Source of the DNA: Candidatus Parcubacteria bacterium | Lineage (GTDB): Bacteria > Patescibacteriota > Patescibacteriia > CAIXNZ01 | Direction: 5' to 3' | NCBI GenBank assembly: GCA_026395675.1 | Contig: JAPLYF010000048.1 | Location: 1 to 19,674, forward strand | Length of the DNA: 19,674 bases | In this document: one piece after another, positions 12,985 through 19,669 of the stretch | How the letters are laid out: the number at the start of each line of letters is the position of its first letter | Position numbering within the stretch: the first letter of the stretch is position 1 | Program-made: the position numbers and the translations under genes | Notes under the pieces: generated by a model | The model's database searches: none | Told to the model about the DNA's origin: nothing | The model's input: only the letters and a program-made list of their open reading frames with translations

Positions 12985-13522
12985 GATACTAATGTACTAA
13001 TCTAAATACTAATTATACTAATAGGCATTAATATTTTAGTAACTTACGGAAACCACCTAGCTTAATTTCTGATTCACTAGTATTAATTTTATTATTTAAA
13101 TTTAATATTCTTATAAATCTAATGCCATTAGAAGTAAAAAGTGCTAGAATCCCAAGTTTTTTATTTGTAGCCTTTAAATAGGCAATTATCTGATCAAATG
13201 CTTGTTTCGTGAACCTTTTACCTACTTTTATTTCTAAAACAATTTTATTTTCAATTAAAAAATCTAAATAATATTTGCCTATTTTATTATTTTCAAATAT
13301 TAAGTCGCATTTGATCTGCCTAAGATATTTTAACCCTTTGCGAGATAAAACTTTTGCTAAAGCCATTTCATAGTATTTCTCCTGATAACCATATCCCAAT
13401 TCATTAAATACCTCAAACAATGCACCAATTATTTCATAACTTAGCTCTTTATGAACTAATGGAATTATATTGGTCATAAATAAACTATTAGTATTATTAG
13501 TAAATATCCGTATATTAGTATC
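12985..13522. mobile_element. Inverted-repeat element C carrying a GxxExxY gene
   Basis: The left end 12985-13024 and the right end 13485-13522 are imperfect inverted repeats of about 38-40 bp (CTATTAGTATTATTAGTA on the right against CTATTAGTATAATTAGTA for the left read in reverse). Ends and gene are related to element A. It lies between rlmH and the purA terminator. Confidence 0.65.
13028..13477 (-). CDS. GxxExxY-family protein (element C)
   Basis: This is a paralogue of the gene in element A. The ATG at 13477 gives exactly the same length, 149 residues, and aligns MTNIIPLVHKELSYEII with the paralogue's start. A longer frame from 13549 would read through the inverted repeat and is rejected. 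The GYQEKYY motif and the DFLIENKIVLEIKVG nuclease-like block are intact. The function is unknown; intact frames in both copies suggest both are under selection or recently acquired. Confidence 0.87.
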   Translation of the reverse strand: MTNIIPLVHKELSYEIIGALFEVFNELGYGYQEKYYEMALAKVLSRKGLKYLRQIKCDLIFENNKIGKYYLDFLIENKIVLEIKVGKRFTKQAFDQIIAYLKATNKKLGILALFTSNGIRFIRILNLNNKINTSESEIKLGGFRKLLKY

Positions 13523-13530
13523 ATAATACA

Positions 13531-13568
13531 AAAAAACAAAAAAGGACAAGTTATCTTAACTCGTCCTT
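13531..13568 (-). terminator. purA terminator
   Basis: On the minus strand an 11-bp stem, AAGGACGAGTT (13568-13558) with AACTTGTCCTT (13552-13542), has one G-U pair and is followed by T6. It is 21 nt past the purA stop. Confidence 0.88.
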
Positions 13569-13589
13569 ATTAAATCTATTGGCAATAAA

Positions 13590-14879
13590 TTATTGCCACA
13601 GATCTTTCATGATAATTGTCTGGCCGCGTTCCGGACCAACTGAAATCGCCAGGATTGGCACGCCAGCATATGTCTGGATTTTAGAAAAAAGTTCTTGCGC
13701 ACCTTTGGGCAAGTCCTCGAATTTCCTGCAGCCGGAAATGTCTTCGCTAAACCCTGGCAGGGTTTCGTAGATTGGCTCTGCTTTGGACAATTCGCAGCAA
13801 TCCAGTTCATCAAAGTTAGTAATTTTCCGACCTTGATAAACATAATGCGTGCAAATTTTCGGCTCAATTCCCTGGAGGACATCGCCTTTGGTAATGACCA
13901 GACCAGTCAACCCATTTATGCGCGCAGCATGGGCTAATTGAGTAGCATCCACCCAGCCAACGTCACGCGGACGGCCGGTTGTAGCGCCAAATTCATTACC
14001 TCGTTTCTGGATCTGAGCAGCCAAACCACCATTTATCTTGGTAGGAAATGGCCCGGCACCAACGCGCGTGCAATAGGCCTTGGTCACGCCAATGACCTTT
14101 TTAATCATGGTCGGCCCGATTCCCGCACCAGAACAAGCTCCGCCGGCAATGGTAGAGGATGAGGTAACAAACGGATAAGTGCCGTGAGTAATGTCCAGTT
14201 CCAGGCCTTGCGCACCCTCAATCAGCACATTTTCCCCTTTGGCATTGGCAGCACAAATTGTTACCGAAATCGGATATTCAACAATCATTGGCACTAAATA
14301 AGGGGCATACTGTTCCAAAAAGCCAAGCATATCTTTTTGGGTAAAACCTTGACCGCCCCAATGCCGAATTTCCGGATTGATTTCAGCCAAGATCGTCTTG
14401 ACATAATCGGGCATTATATCCAAATGCCTCAAATGTTCCATTCTGATGCCCAGACGCCGGGCGCGCATTTCATAAGTCGGACCAATGCCGCGTCCTGTGG
14501 TGCCAATGGCATTATTGCCTCTGGCTTGCTCCCGCAATTTTTCCAATTCCAGGCAATAAGGCATGACCAAATGAGCGAGCGGCGAAATGCCCAAGGATTT
14601 GCAGTTCAGAGCTTGGGCCGCGCTCAAATCATCTATTTCTTTGATTAGTCCCTTGGGGTCAATCACCATGTCATTGCCTAAAAGGCAATCGGCCTGGGCA
14701 TAAGTCACTCCGCTGGGAACAAGATGAAGCACTATCTTTTTCCCACCGACAATGACTGAATGGCCGGCATTAGCGCCACCTTGGACGCGGACAAAGTAAT
14801 CCGCTTTTTTACCCCAATTATCTACTACAGCTCCTTTGCCCTCGTCACCCCACTGACTCCCGATTACTACGACAATCAT
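13590..14879 (-). CDS. purA: Adenylosuccinate synthetase
   Basis: It catalyses the GTP-dependent joining of IMP and aspartate, the first committed step from IMP to AMP. All main motifs are present: GSQWGDEGKG (P-loop-like, near the start), QGGANAGHSV, the GTTGRGIGPTYEMRARRLG segment, GTYPFVTSSS, VTKAYCTRVGAGPFPT and TTGRPRDVGW (GTP and aspartate binding). Length, 429 residues, is normal. The first in-frame ATG (14885) touches the GGAGG ribosome site; the second (14879) is 6 nt from it and is preferred. The gene is more GC-rich than its neighbours, as are the other long enzymes here. It is a single-gene unit with its own promoter and terminator. Confidence 0.97.
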   Translation of the reverse strand: MIVVVIGSQWGDEGKGAVVDNWGKKADYFVRVQGGANAGHSVIVGGKKIVLHLVPSGVTYAQADCLLGNDMVIDPKGLIKEIDDLSAAQALNCKSLGISPLAHLVMPYCLELEKLREQARGNNAIGTTGRGIGPTYEMRARRLGIRMEHLRHLDIMPDYVKTILAEINPEIRHWGGQGFTQKDMLGFLEQYAPYLVPMIVEYPISVTICAANAKGENVLIEGAQGLELDITHGTYPFVTSSSTIAGGACSGAGIGPTMIKKVIGVTKAYCTRVGAGPFPTKINGGLAAQIQKRGNEFGATTGRPRDVGWVDATQLAHAARINGLTGLVITKGDVLQGIEPKICTHYVYQGRKITNFDELDCCELSKAEPIYETLPGFSEDISGCRKFEDLPKGAQELFSKIQTYAGVPILAISVGPERGQTIIMKDLWQ

Positions 14880-14982
14880 ATCCATCCTCCTTCCTAAAAT
14901 TTTAAAGTCCTTAATGGACTTTTGTTAATTTCTTTACAAAAAATTATATTTTAAAAGAGCTCCAACTAGTAGCCCCCTATCA

Positions 14983-15011
14983 AAAATACCAGCTTATATT
15001 TATTAAGTCAA
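14983..15011 (-). promoter_or_regulatory. purA promoter
   Basis: TTGACT (15011-15006) is 17 nt from TATTTT (14988-14983) on the minus strand, leaving a leader of about 100 nt before the purA ATG. The -35 directly follows the palindrome at 15012-15037. Confidence 0.65.
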
Positions 15012-15037
15012 GAAACGTCGTTCGCGAACGACGTTTC
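15012..15037. repeat. 26-nt perfect palindrome upstream of purA
   Basis: Every base from 15012 to 15037 pairs with its mirror position (half-site GAAACGTCGTTCG). There is no T-tract on the minus side, so it is a poor terminator. Its position touching the -35 fits an operator for a dimeric regulator, or a cruciform repeat. Confidence 0.6.
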
Positions 15038-15045
15038 AAGACAAA

Positions 15046-15074
15046 AAAAAGACATAGTATTAATCTGTCTTTTT
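15046..15074. terminator. Second hairpin with A/T tracts
   Basis: AAAAAGACA (15046-15054) pairs with TGTCTTTTT (15066-15074) around an 11-nt loop; both strands end in T. It lies in tandem with the terminator at 15077-15105 and may back it up. Confidence 0.55.
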
Positions 15075-15076
15075 AT

Positions 15077-15105
15077 AAAAAAAAGGACAAGGTTTTAACT
15101 TGTCC
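15077..15105 (-). terminator. Terminator of the 52-residue gene
   Basis: On the minus strand GGACAAG (15105-15099) pairs with CTTGTCC (15091-15085) around a 7-nt loop and runs into a T8 tract. The stem begins at the base after the stop codon. Confidence 0.9.
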
Positions 15106-15264
15106 TCATACATCCCCACCGTGACCGGGGACAAATTCACGTATAATTCCACGGGCACCTTTTTTACGTGCATCCAAATGTTTTGGAGCGATCATCATTC
15201 CTTTAGTATCATTGAGCTTTGTGATTTTGACATACAAACCTGGTTTTACTTTATTCATGTCCAT
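15106..15264 (-). CDS. Small conserved-looking hypothetical protein, 52 residues
   Basis: The ATG at 15264 has an ideal ribosome site, AAGGAGG, 8 nt upstream, and a consensus promoter before it, so the frame is expressed even though it is short. The protein is MDMNKVKPGLYVKITKLNDT followed by a basic middle and FVPGHGGDV at the C-terminus. The composition (VKPGLYVKI, GIIREFVPGHGGDV) suggests a small beta-barrel of the SH3/KOW kind, which is an inference. It ends immediately before its terminator. I recall similar short proteins that continue past the GHGGDV stretch, so a C-terminal truncation is possible. No function is assigned. Confidence 0.78.
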   Translation of the reverse strand: MDMNKVKPGLYVKITKLNDTKGMMIAPKHLDARKKGARGIIREFVPGHGGDV

Positions 15265-15299
15265 TTTTGAATCCTCCTTACAGAAATTTAATATAGTAA

Positions 15300-15328
15300 A
15301 ACATAGCGAATCTTTAACCTTTTGTCAA
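15300..15328 (-). promoter_or_regulatory. Promoter of the 52-residue gene
   Basis: TTGACA (15328-15323) is 17 nt from TATGTT (15305-15300). The -35 overlaps the TGA stop of the upstream methyltransferase gene (15327-15325). Confidence 0.75.
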
Positions 15329-15894
15329 GTACTTAATGCTTTTTTAAATATACTTATCTCTAATCCAGTCCCAATATCTTTTAATTCGCTTTGATATGCT
15401 TTTTCATTATTAACATAATAAAGGTAATCTTCCATCACATGCTTATGGGAAATGGCATTATCAGCAATAATAATCGCGTCTGGTTTTAATTTTGGCTCCA
15501 GCAATTTTAATTGCTGTAGATATTCGTTCTTACGACCGTCAAGAAAAACAAAATCTATCCTTTCATTTAACTCCCCTAGCCTTTTATTAGCATCATCAGG
15601 AATTATTTGCACATATTTAATCAAATCAGCTTTTTGCAAATTAGAAACCAAATCACGCACTTTTTCCGGCACAAATTCATAAGTAATCAGTTTAGCGCCA
15701 ACTTTCTTGGCTGCTTCTGCCAGCCAAATTGTGGAATAGCCATTGGAAGCGCCAATTTCCACTATTACCTCGGGTTTCTTTGTCAGCACAATCTTATTCA
15801 AAAACTGGCCGGTTTCCGCTGAAATATTCCATTGGCCGCCTTGCTGATTTAATTCCTCAAGATTTTTCAAAATTTTGGTAATTCTTTCAGTCAT
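15325..15894 (-). CDS. Class I SAM-dependent O-methyltransferase-like protein
   Basis: The 189-residue protein has the Rossmann-fold methyltransferase signature: VIVEIGASNGYSTIWLA (motif I, about residues 39-55, SAM binding), the acidic loop after LITYEF (about 70-76), IDFVFLDGRKNEYLQQL (motif IV, about 113-129) and AIIIADNAISH (about 139-149), an arrangement typical of the catechol-O-methyltransferase-like group. The substrate cannot be told. The -10 lies only about 15 nt before the ATG, so the mRNA is probably leaderless or nearly so, in line with the missing Shine-Dalgarno site. It is divergent from the unknown gene at 16059. Confidence 0.85.
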   Translation of the reverse strand: MTERITKILKNLEELNQQGGQWNISAETGQFLNKIVLTKKPEVIVEIGASNGYSTIWLAEAAKKVGAKLITYEFVPEKVRDLVSNLQKADLIKYVQIIPDDANKRLGELNERIDFVFLDGRKNEYLQQLKLLEPKLKPDAIIIADNAISHKHVMEDYLYYVNNEKAYQSELKDIGTGLEISIFKKALST

Positions 15895-15908
15895 ATAAAT
15901 TTAATATA

Positions 15909-15937
15909 ATCTTAGCAAATATCACTGATATTGACAA
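15909..15937 (-). promoter_or_regulatory. Methyltransferase promoter (divergent pair, left)
   Basis: TTGTCA (15937-15932), 17 nt, TGC-TAAGAT (-10 at 15914-15909), minus strand. Transcription would start about 8 nt before the ATG. The spacer contains a perfect palindrome AATATCA-c-TGATATT (15918-15932). Confidence 0.7.
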
Positions 15938-15959
15938 TTAGTAAAATTTATGCTAATTT
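15931..15959 (+). promoter_or_regulatory. Promoter of the 398-residue gene (divergent pair, right)
   Basis: TTGACA (15931-15936), 17 nt, TGC-TAATTT (-10 at 15954-15959). Its -35 overlaps the minus-strand -35 by five bases, so the two polymerases should compete. Confidence 0.72.
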
Positions 15960-16007
15960 TAAGGATTAATAAGTAAAATATCCCTTGTACCTAAACAACC
16001 AAATAGT

Positions 16008-16040
16008 CATCCTTCGTCCCGCAGTACGGGACTTCGGATG
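16008..16040. repeat. Palindromic repeat in the 5' UTR of the 398-residue gene
   Basis: CATCC and GTCCCG on the left pair with CGGGAC and GGATG on the right, with a small internal loop and a 5-nt apex. It ends inside an upstream ATG (16038), which is therefore an unlikely start. Confidence 0.65.
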
Positions 16041-16058
16041 GCAGGAAAGGAGGAACAG

Positions 16059-17255
16059 ATGTCTCCCCAGGAAGAGAATATTGAAATAGAAGAAATGTTC
16101 AAAGCAAAATTCGTTGGTTCAACTGACTCGGATCAGAAACATATTATTGAACAATTCTGGTATTTAATCGGCGATGAAGAATTTGATGCCGCAGGCATTG
16201 TGTTCAACCACTACTGGGAAGAAATTCGAGATAAATGCCTGAAAGAAAAAATCGTACTCAGGCGTGATGATATCATCCAGATCTGCCGAAGAATAATTGG
16301 CGACCAAGCCAATGAGGTCTTCATGGACACAATCATGAATGATCCGAATTTTGTTACCTTCAACAGAATGGAAACGGATATTCAGAGAAAACAGGAATTC
16401 AGCGGAATCACTAATATTAAAGAGCGAGACCAATTTGAAATTGAAGGTGAAATCATTCGTGTTGTCCGTACAAGTTTCCTAAAAACACTAGATCAAAATT
16501 TACGGCAATACGACAGATTTCTATACACTTTCATTGAAGAGGTCAGTAAACTGCTAAATGAACTTGAGGGGCAAGGACTGCCGATTTCTGCCTCTGAATT
16601 GAAAAAAATTATCAAAAAAGAAGTTCCCATTCTGCGCAGCATGGACCGAGAACTGAGCATCATTGACAAATATGAAACCCGCCTAAAAGCGATTTGTGAA
16701 AAACCAAAAGAAAAAGTCATTGATGAAGGTTATGAAAAAAGAATGGAACAACTGCAAAAAGATATGGAAGAGGAATGGGCAAAAATAGAGGTGGAAGAAA
16801 AGAAAGAAGCTGTCCAAAAACGGCTGACTGACAGCCAATTTACGCCTTTGATTCTTAAGGAATTCAACTACCAATCAAGCTCACAAGAACCCGAAATGTC
16901 TGACATTGAATTAATACTAAGTCTCAAGGGCATTAAAGCTTACTTTGAAAATACCTTTTTCAACGTACCTGAAAACGCCTATGGGCAAAAAATTGCTGAT
17001 GCAATCCGCAAAGCAATAATCCACAGCCGCGATCAAAAAGGCATTGAAGGTCTGAAAATCATGAATTATATCCTGACTCGTTTAAAGGATTACTATGCAA
17101 ATAACCGAAAAAAAAGGGAAATTGATCTTTGGCAAATAGCGACAAGTGAAAAACATAATGAAAGTTCTGCTAGCATCAAAACTAAAATAGGTCATATTAT
17201 CAGCACCCTGCAGACCAATTGTTCGTCCTTGGAGGAAATTATACTCAAGGGATAA
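16059..17255 (+). CDS. Hypothetical helical protein, 398 residues
   Basis: The ATG at 16059 is 5 nt after AAAGGAGG; an in-frame ATG at 16038 lies in the palindromic repeat and is rejected. The protein is soluble, highly charged (Glu, Lys, Gln, Ile rich) and predicted mostly alpha-helical, with a coiled coil at about residues 225-270 (EKRMEQLQKDMEEEWAKIEV). No signal peptide, membrane segment or enzyme motif is visible, and I do not recognise a family. The second half (DIELILSLKGIKAYFENTFF onward) is less charged and may be a separate helical domain. It has its own promoter and a strong terminator, and it is divergent from the methyltransferase. Confidence 0.85.
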   Translation: MSPQEENIEIEEMFKAKFVGSTDSDQKHIIEQFWYLIGDEEFDAAGIVFNHYWEEIRDKCLKEKIVLRRDDIIQICRRIIGDQANEVFMDTIMNDPNFVTFNRMETDIQRKQEFSGITNIKERDQFEIEGEIIRVVRTSFLKTLDQNLRQYDRFLYTFIEEVSKLLNELEGQGLPISASELKKIIKKEVPILRSMDRELSIIDKYETRLKAICEKPKEKVIDEGYEKRMEQLQKDMEEEWAKIEVEEKKEAVQKRLTDSQFTPLILKEFNYQSSSQEPEMSDIELILSLKGIKAYFENTFFNVPENAYGQKIADAIRKAIIHSRDQKGIEGLKIMNYILTRLKDYYANNRKKREIDLWQIATSEKHNESSASIKTKIGHIISTLQTNCSSLEEIILKG

Positions 17256-17261
17256 AAAAAT

Positions 17262-17296
17262 AAAGACCTTTCTGAAAAATCGGAAAGGTCTTTTCT
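17262..17296. terminator. Bidirectional terminator
   Basis: AAAGACCTTTC (17262-17272) pairs with GAAAGGTCTTT (17283-17293) around 10 nt, with an A-rich left flank and T-rich right flank. It serves the plus-strand gene ending at 17255 and probably the minus-strand translin-family gene ending at 17313. Confidence 0.88.
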
Positions 17297-17312
17297 ATTT
17301 GGAGTTTTAAAA

Positions 17313-17891
17313 TTAATGCCTTTTTTTGATCTCTAAGTCATACATTATTTCCTCAATTTTTCTCAAATTATTTTTGGCCTGATCAAATTTTGGCCTCAAG
17401 GGTCCAATTAAATTAAACTGGATTAATTCATGGACAACATCTTCAATTGCCTGTTCGCAAATTGCTACCTCTTGATAGCGCCTTCTGGTTGCTAAAAAAA
17501 CCGCGCGCCTAACCAATTCGCCTGTAAAGTCACTCAATCCTCCCAAATATGTATTTTCATCCAATTTAAAACCAGGCAAGGCGCCAACCTTACCTGTTTT
17601 TAAAAACTGGTAAAGCAGTTTGGCCTCGCAATATTCTTCCAAGGCAGCCAAGAAGATCCCTTCATATTCCAAACCCTTTTCTTTTTTAATCCTGGTATTA
17701 AGATACTTAATTAATTCTTCCGAATCTTTAAAATTCTTTTCTGACTCAGCCATATTGTCTCGATGCAAAGCAAAAATCGCCTGCTTGGCCTGCTTTAAAA
17801 TATCAGTACTGTGCTTGATTATAATCCGGCGATTAATATCATAGGAATTATAATCCTTTTTTAGTTTGGCGAAGAATTTTTTGTCAAGCAT
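17313..17891 (-). CDS. Translin-family protein
   Basis: The 192-residue all-helical protein follows the translin/TRAX pattern: RRIIIKHSTDILKQAKQAIF then LHRD near residue 43, ALEEYCEAKLLYQFL (about 84-98), the family's best motif here as YLGGLSDFTGELVRRAVFLA (about 115-134), and a C-terminal LRPKFDQAKNNLRKIEEIMYDL. Translin proteins form ring oligomers that bind RNA and single-stranded DNA; with TRAX they cleave RNA. They are common in eukaryotes and archaea and unusual in bacteria. Glutamates at the positions of EEYCEAK and GELVRR could be catalytic, which is an inference. No Shine-Dalgarno site precedes the ATG. It is codirectional with mltG. Confidence 0.85.
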   Translation of the reverse strand: MLDKKFFAKLKKDYNSYDINRRIIIKHSTDILKQAKQAIFALHRDNMAESEKNFKDSEELIKYLNTRIKKEKGLEYEGIFLAALEEYCEAKLLYQFLKTGKVGALPGFKLDENTYLGGLSDFTGELVRRAVFLATRRRYQEVAICEQAIEDVVHELIQFNLIGPLRPKFDQAKNNLRKIEEIMYDLEIKKRH

Positions 17892-17919
17892 AATTTTTTG
17901 ATTTATGATATAGGATATA

Positions 17920-17970
17920 AGATATAAGATTACCTAAATACTTAAATCTTAATTCTTAAATCTTATATCT
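17920..17970. repeat. Inverted repeat between mltG and the translin gene
   Basis: AGATATAAGATT (17920-17931) and AATCTTATATCT (17959-17970) are perfect 12-bp inverted repeats around 27 nt. Related words (AGATTTAAGATATAAGA) recur at 19094-19110 on the other side of mltG, so mltG is flanked by related AT-rich repeats. Confidence 0.65.
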
Positions 17971-17974
17971 ATTT

Positions 17975-19018
17975 TTAGTTATTAAAATATTTTGCCCTGT
18001 TTTGCTGATGTTCGGCCATTGTTTTGGCAAAAATCAGCTGGCCATCTTTCGTATTTAAAAAATAATAATAATCATTTTTTTCCGGATAAAGCGCGGCCAA
18101 AATTGAATCCAAGCCGGGATTGCAAATCGGACCAGGCGGCAGGCCTGGATATTTATAAGTATTATACAAACTATCTGTTGCAATATCATCATAACTTGGC
18201 CGGTCAGTAATTTTGTCAGTAACATAATTCACGGTTGGATCTGCCTGCAAAGCCATGCCCAGATTCAAACGATTATAATAAACCCCAGCCACCCGCCTTT
18301 TGTCCAAAGAATTTTTGGCCTCTTTTTCAATAATGGAGGCCAGAGTTAAAATTTCATCTGGCTTTAGATTCTCATTCCCCTGGTTCATTTTGGGCACAAC
18401 TTTTTGACTAAAATTATCTAGCATTTTCTTAATAATATCCTCTAGGGAAGAATTTTTATAAACCCGATAAGTATCGGGAAATAAATATCCTTCCAAGCTT
18501 AAATTCTTCGGCTTTTCCTTTAAAAATTCATAGTCAGCTGAAAAATCTTTAGGGTTGGGCAAGGTAAAATTTCCAGTATAATCCACTCCGGGATAACCAA
18601 CCAATCCATATAATTCATCGCTTTCTTTTATTATTCCTTCTTTAACAAAATAATTTACAATATCCCGCAGATTCCAACCCTCTAAAATTGTTATCACCCT
18701 TTCGTTCTCTAAATCTGAACCAGAGATTAAAGCATTTACCAGGCGCCGGACGCTCCAGGAATGATTAATTTCATGTTCACCAGCCAAAATTTTATTACCG
18801 CCTTTAATTGCCCATAAATATGTTTCAAAAACAAAGGAGCTATCTATTAACCCTTCTTTTTTTAAATCACGGCTGATCTGATGCACACCCTCGCCCTGAT
18901 TAATGGTAAAATTTTTGATTTCATTATTGCCTGCCTGGCTAATAAAAACAATTTTAAAAATCCAGCCCAGGCCGATAATAAACGCTATAAATATAATTAA
19001 TAAAAAAAATTTCTTCAT
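17975..19018 (-). CDS. mltG: Endolytic murein transglycosylase MltG (YceG)
   Basis: MltG cleaves nascent glycan strands at the inner membrane and is thought to end peptidoglycan polymerisation. The 347-residue protein has an N-terminal membrane anchor (residues 4-27), a LysM-like region with FTINQGEGVHQISRDL (about 38-53), and the YceG catalytic domain: LEGYLFPDTYRV (about 173-184), LTLASIIEKEAK with the catalytic Glu (about 227-238), VAGVYYNRLNLGMALQADPT (about 247-266) and YPGLPPGPICNPGLDSILAAL (about 292-312). Complete and of normal length. The ATG has no clear Shine-Dalgarno site. It implies that the organism makes peptidoglycan. Confidence 0.96.
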   Translation of the reverse strand: MKKFFLLIIFIAFIIGLGWIFKIVFISQAGNNEIKNFTINQGEGVHQISRDLKKEGLIDSSFVFETYLWAIKGGNKILAGEHEINHSWSVRRLVNALISGSDLENERVITILEGWNLRDIVNYFVKEGIIKESDELYGLVGYPGVDYTGNFTLPNPKDFSADYEFLKEKPKNLSLEGYLFPDTYRVYKNSSLEDIIKKMLDNFSQKVVPKMNQGNENLKPDEILTLASIIEKEAKNSLDKRRVAGVYYNRLNLGMALQADPTVNYVTDKITDRPSYDDIATDSLYNTYKYPGLPPGPICNPGLDSILAALYPEKNDYYYFLNTKDGQLIFAKTMAEHQQNRAKYFNN

Positions 19019-19042
19019 ATTTTATTAAAAATTTGCTATAAT
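19014..19042 (+). promoter_or_regulatory. Promoter of the PAP2-family gene
   Basis: A perfect extended -10, TGC-TATAAT (19037-19042), lies 17 nt after a weak -35, TTCATA (19014-19019). The -35 overlaps the mltG start codon on the other strand. The leader of about 95 nt includes a double hairpin. Confidence 0.65.
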
Positions 19043-19061
19043 AATTGCAAGATTTAAGATG

Positions 19062-19092
19062 TCAGCCAGAGGCTGATCAGCTTTCGGCTGAT
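19062..19092. repeat. Double-hairpin repeat
   Basis: TCAGCC/GGCTGA (19062-19067, 19071-19076) and ATCAGC/GCTGAT (19076-19081, 19087-19092) are adjacent and share the word CAGC, so alternative pairings are possible. It is embedded in the AT-rich AGATTTAAGAT repeat and would be transcribed in the leader of the gene at 19144. Confidence 0.6.
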
Positions 19093-19143
19093 AAGATTTA
19101 AGATATAAGAAAAAACTTAGTTCTTAATCCTTAATTATCAAAT

Positions 19144-19560
19144 ATGTCCTACACCATTATTCTAACTCCATTTATTGCCCTCATAATGGCCCAATTAATC
19201 AAAGTTATCCTTGATTCAATCAAAGGCGAATTTTCCTGGAAAAACTTTAATTCCTATGGCGGGTTCCCCTCTTCGCATTCTGCCATGGTGGCTGCTTTGG
19301 CAACCAAAGTCGGACTGCAAACTGGTTTTGCTTCAATTTATTTTGCCATGGCTTTGGTCCTGGCCTTTTTAATCATTCGCGATGCGGTTGGTTTGCGCCA
19401 AATGCTGGGCAAGCATGGCCAGGTTTTAAATATGCTGGTTAAGGATTTGCCTGATTATAAAGAAGACAAATATCCTTTTCTGGAAGAACGACTGGGACAT
19501 ACCTATTTACAGGCCTTGGCTGGGATTATTTTAGGTATTATTGTTGCCTTATTTATTTAA
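19144..19560 (+). CDS. Divergent PAP2-family (DUF212/YuiD-like) membrane protein
   Basis: The 138-residue protein has hydrophobic segments at about 5-23, 57-80 and 119-138 and the family motifs GGFPSSHSAMVAALAT (about 40-55), IRDAVGLRQMLGKHGQVLN (about 78-96) and EERLGHTYLQALAG (about 114-127), which correspond to the phosphate-binding residues of PAP2-type phosphatases. The usual role is unknown; a lipid-phosphate phosphatase is plausible. The length is typical. There is no Shine-Dalgarno site. It is divergent from mltG. Confidence 0.92.
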   Translation: MSYTIILTPFIALIMAQLIKVILDSIKGEFSWKNFNSYGGFPSSHSAMVAALATKVGLQTGFASIYFAMALVLAFLIIRDAVGLRQMLGKHGQVLNMLVKDLPDYKEDKYPFLEERLGHTYLQALAGIILGIIVALFI

Positions 19561-19669
19561 AATTCAAATGACAAAGCTCAAAGGACAAAATAAATTTAAA
19601 GCACAAATGTATAATATCAAGTTTTAAATTTTGGATTTTAGATTTTGGTATTATTTTGTTATTTGAATT
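19561..19669. repeat. Inverted-repeat-bounded intergenic element
   Basis: AATTCAAATGACAAA (19561-19575) and its inverse (19655-19669) match at 14 of 15 positions, starting right after the stop of the PAP2-family gene. The inside is AT-rich and noncoding. It has the look of a dispersed MITE-like repeat. Confidence 0.55.

Noticed and set aside
13478..13549. Longer start for the GxxExxY gene in element C
   Set aside because: The extra codons are read from the inverted repeat, and the ATG at 13477 gives the same length as the paralogue.
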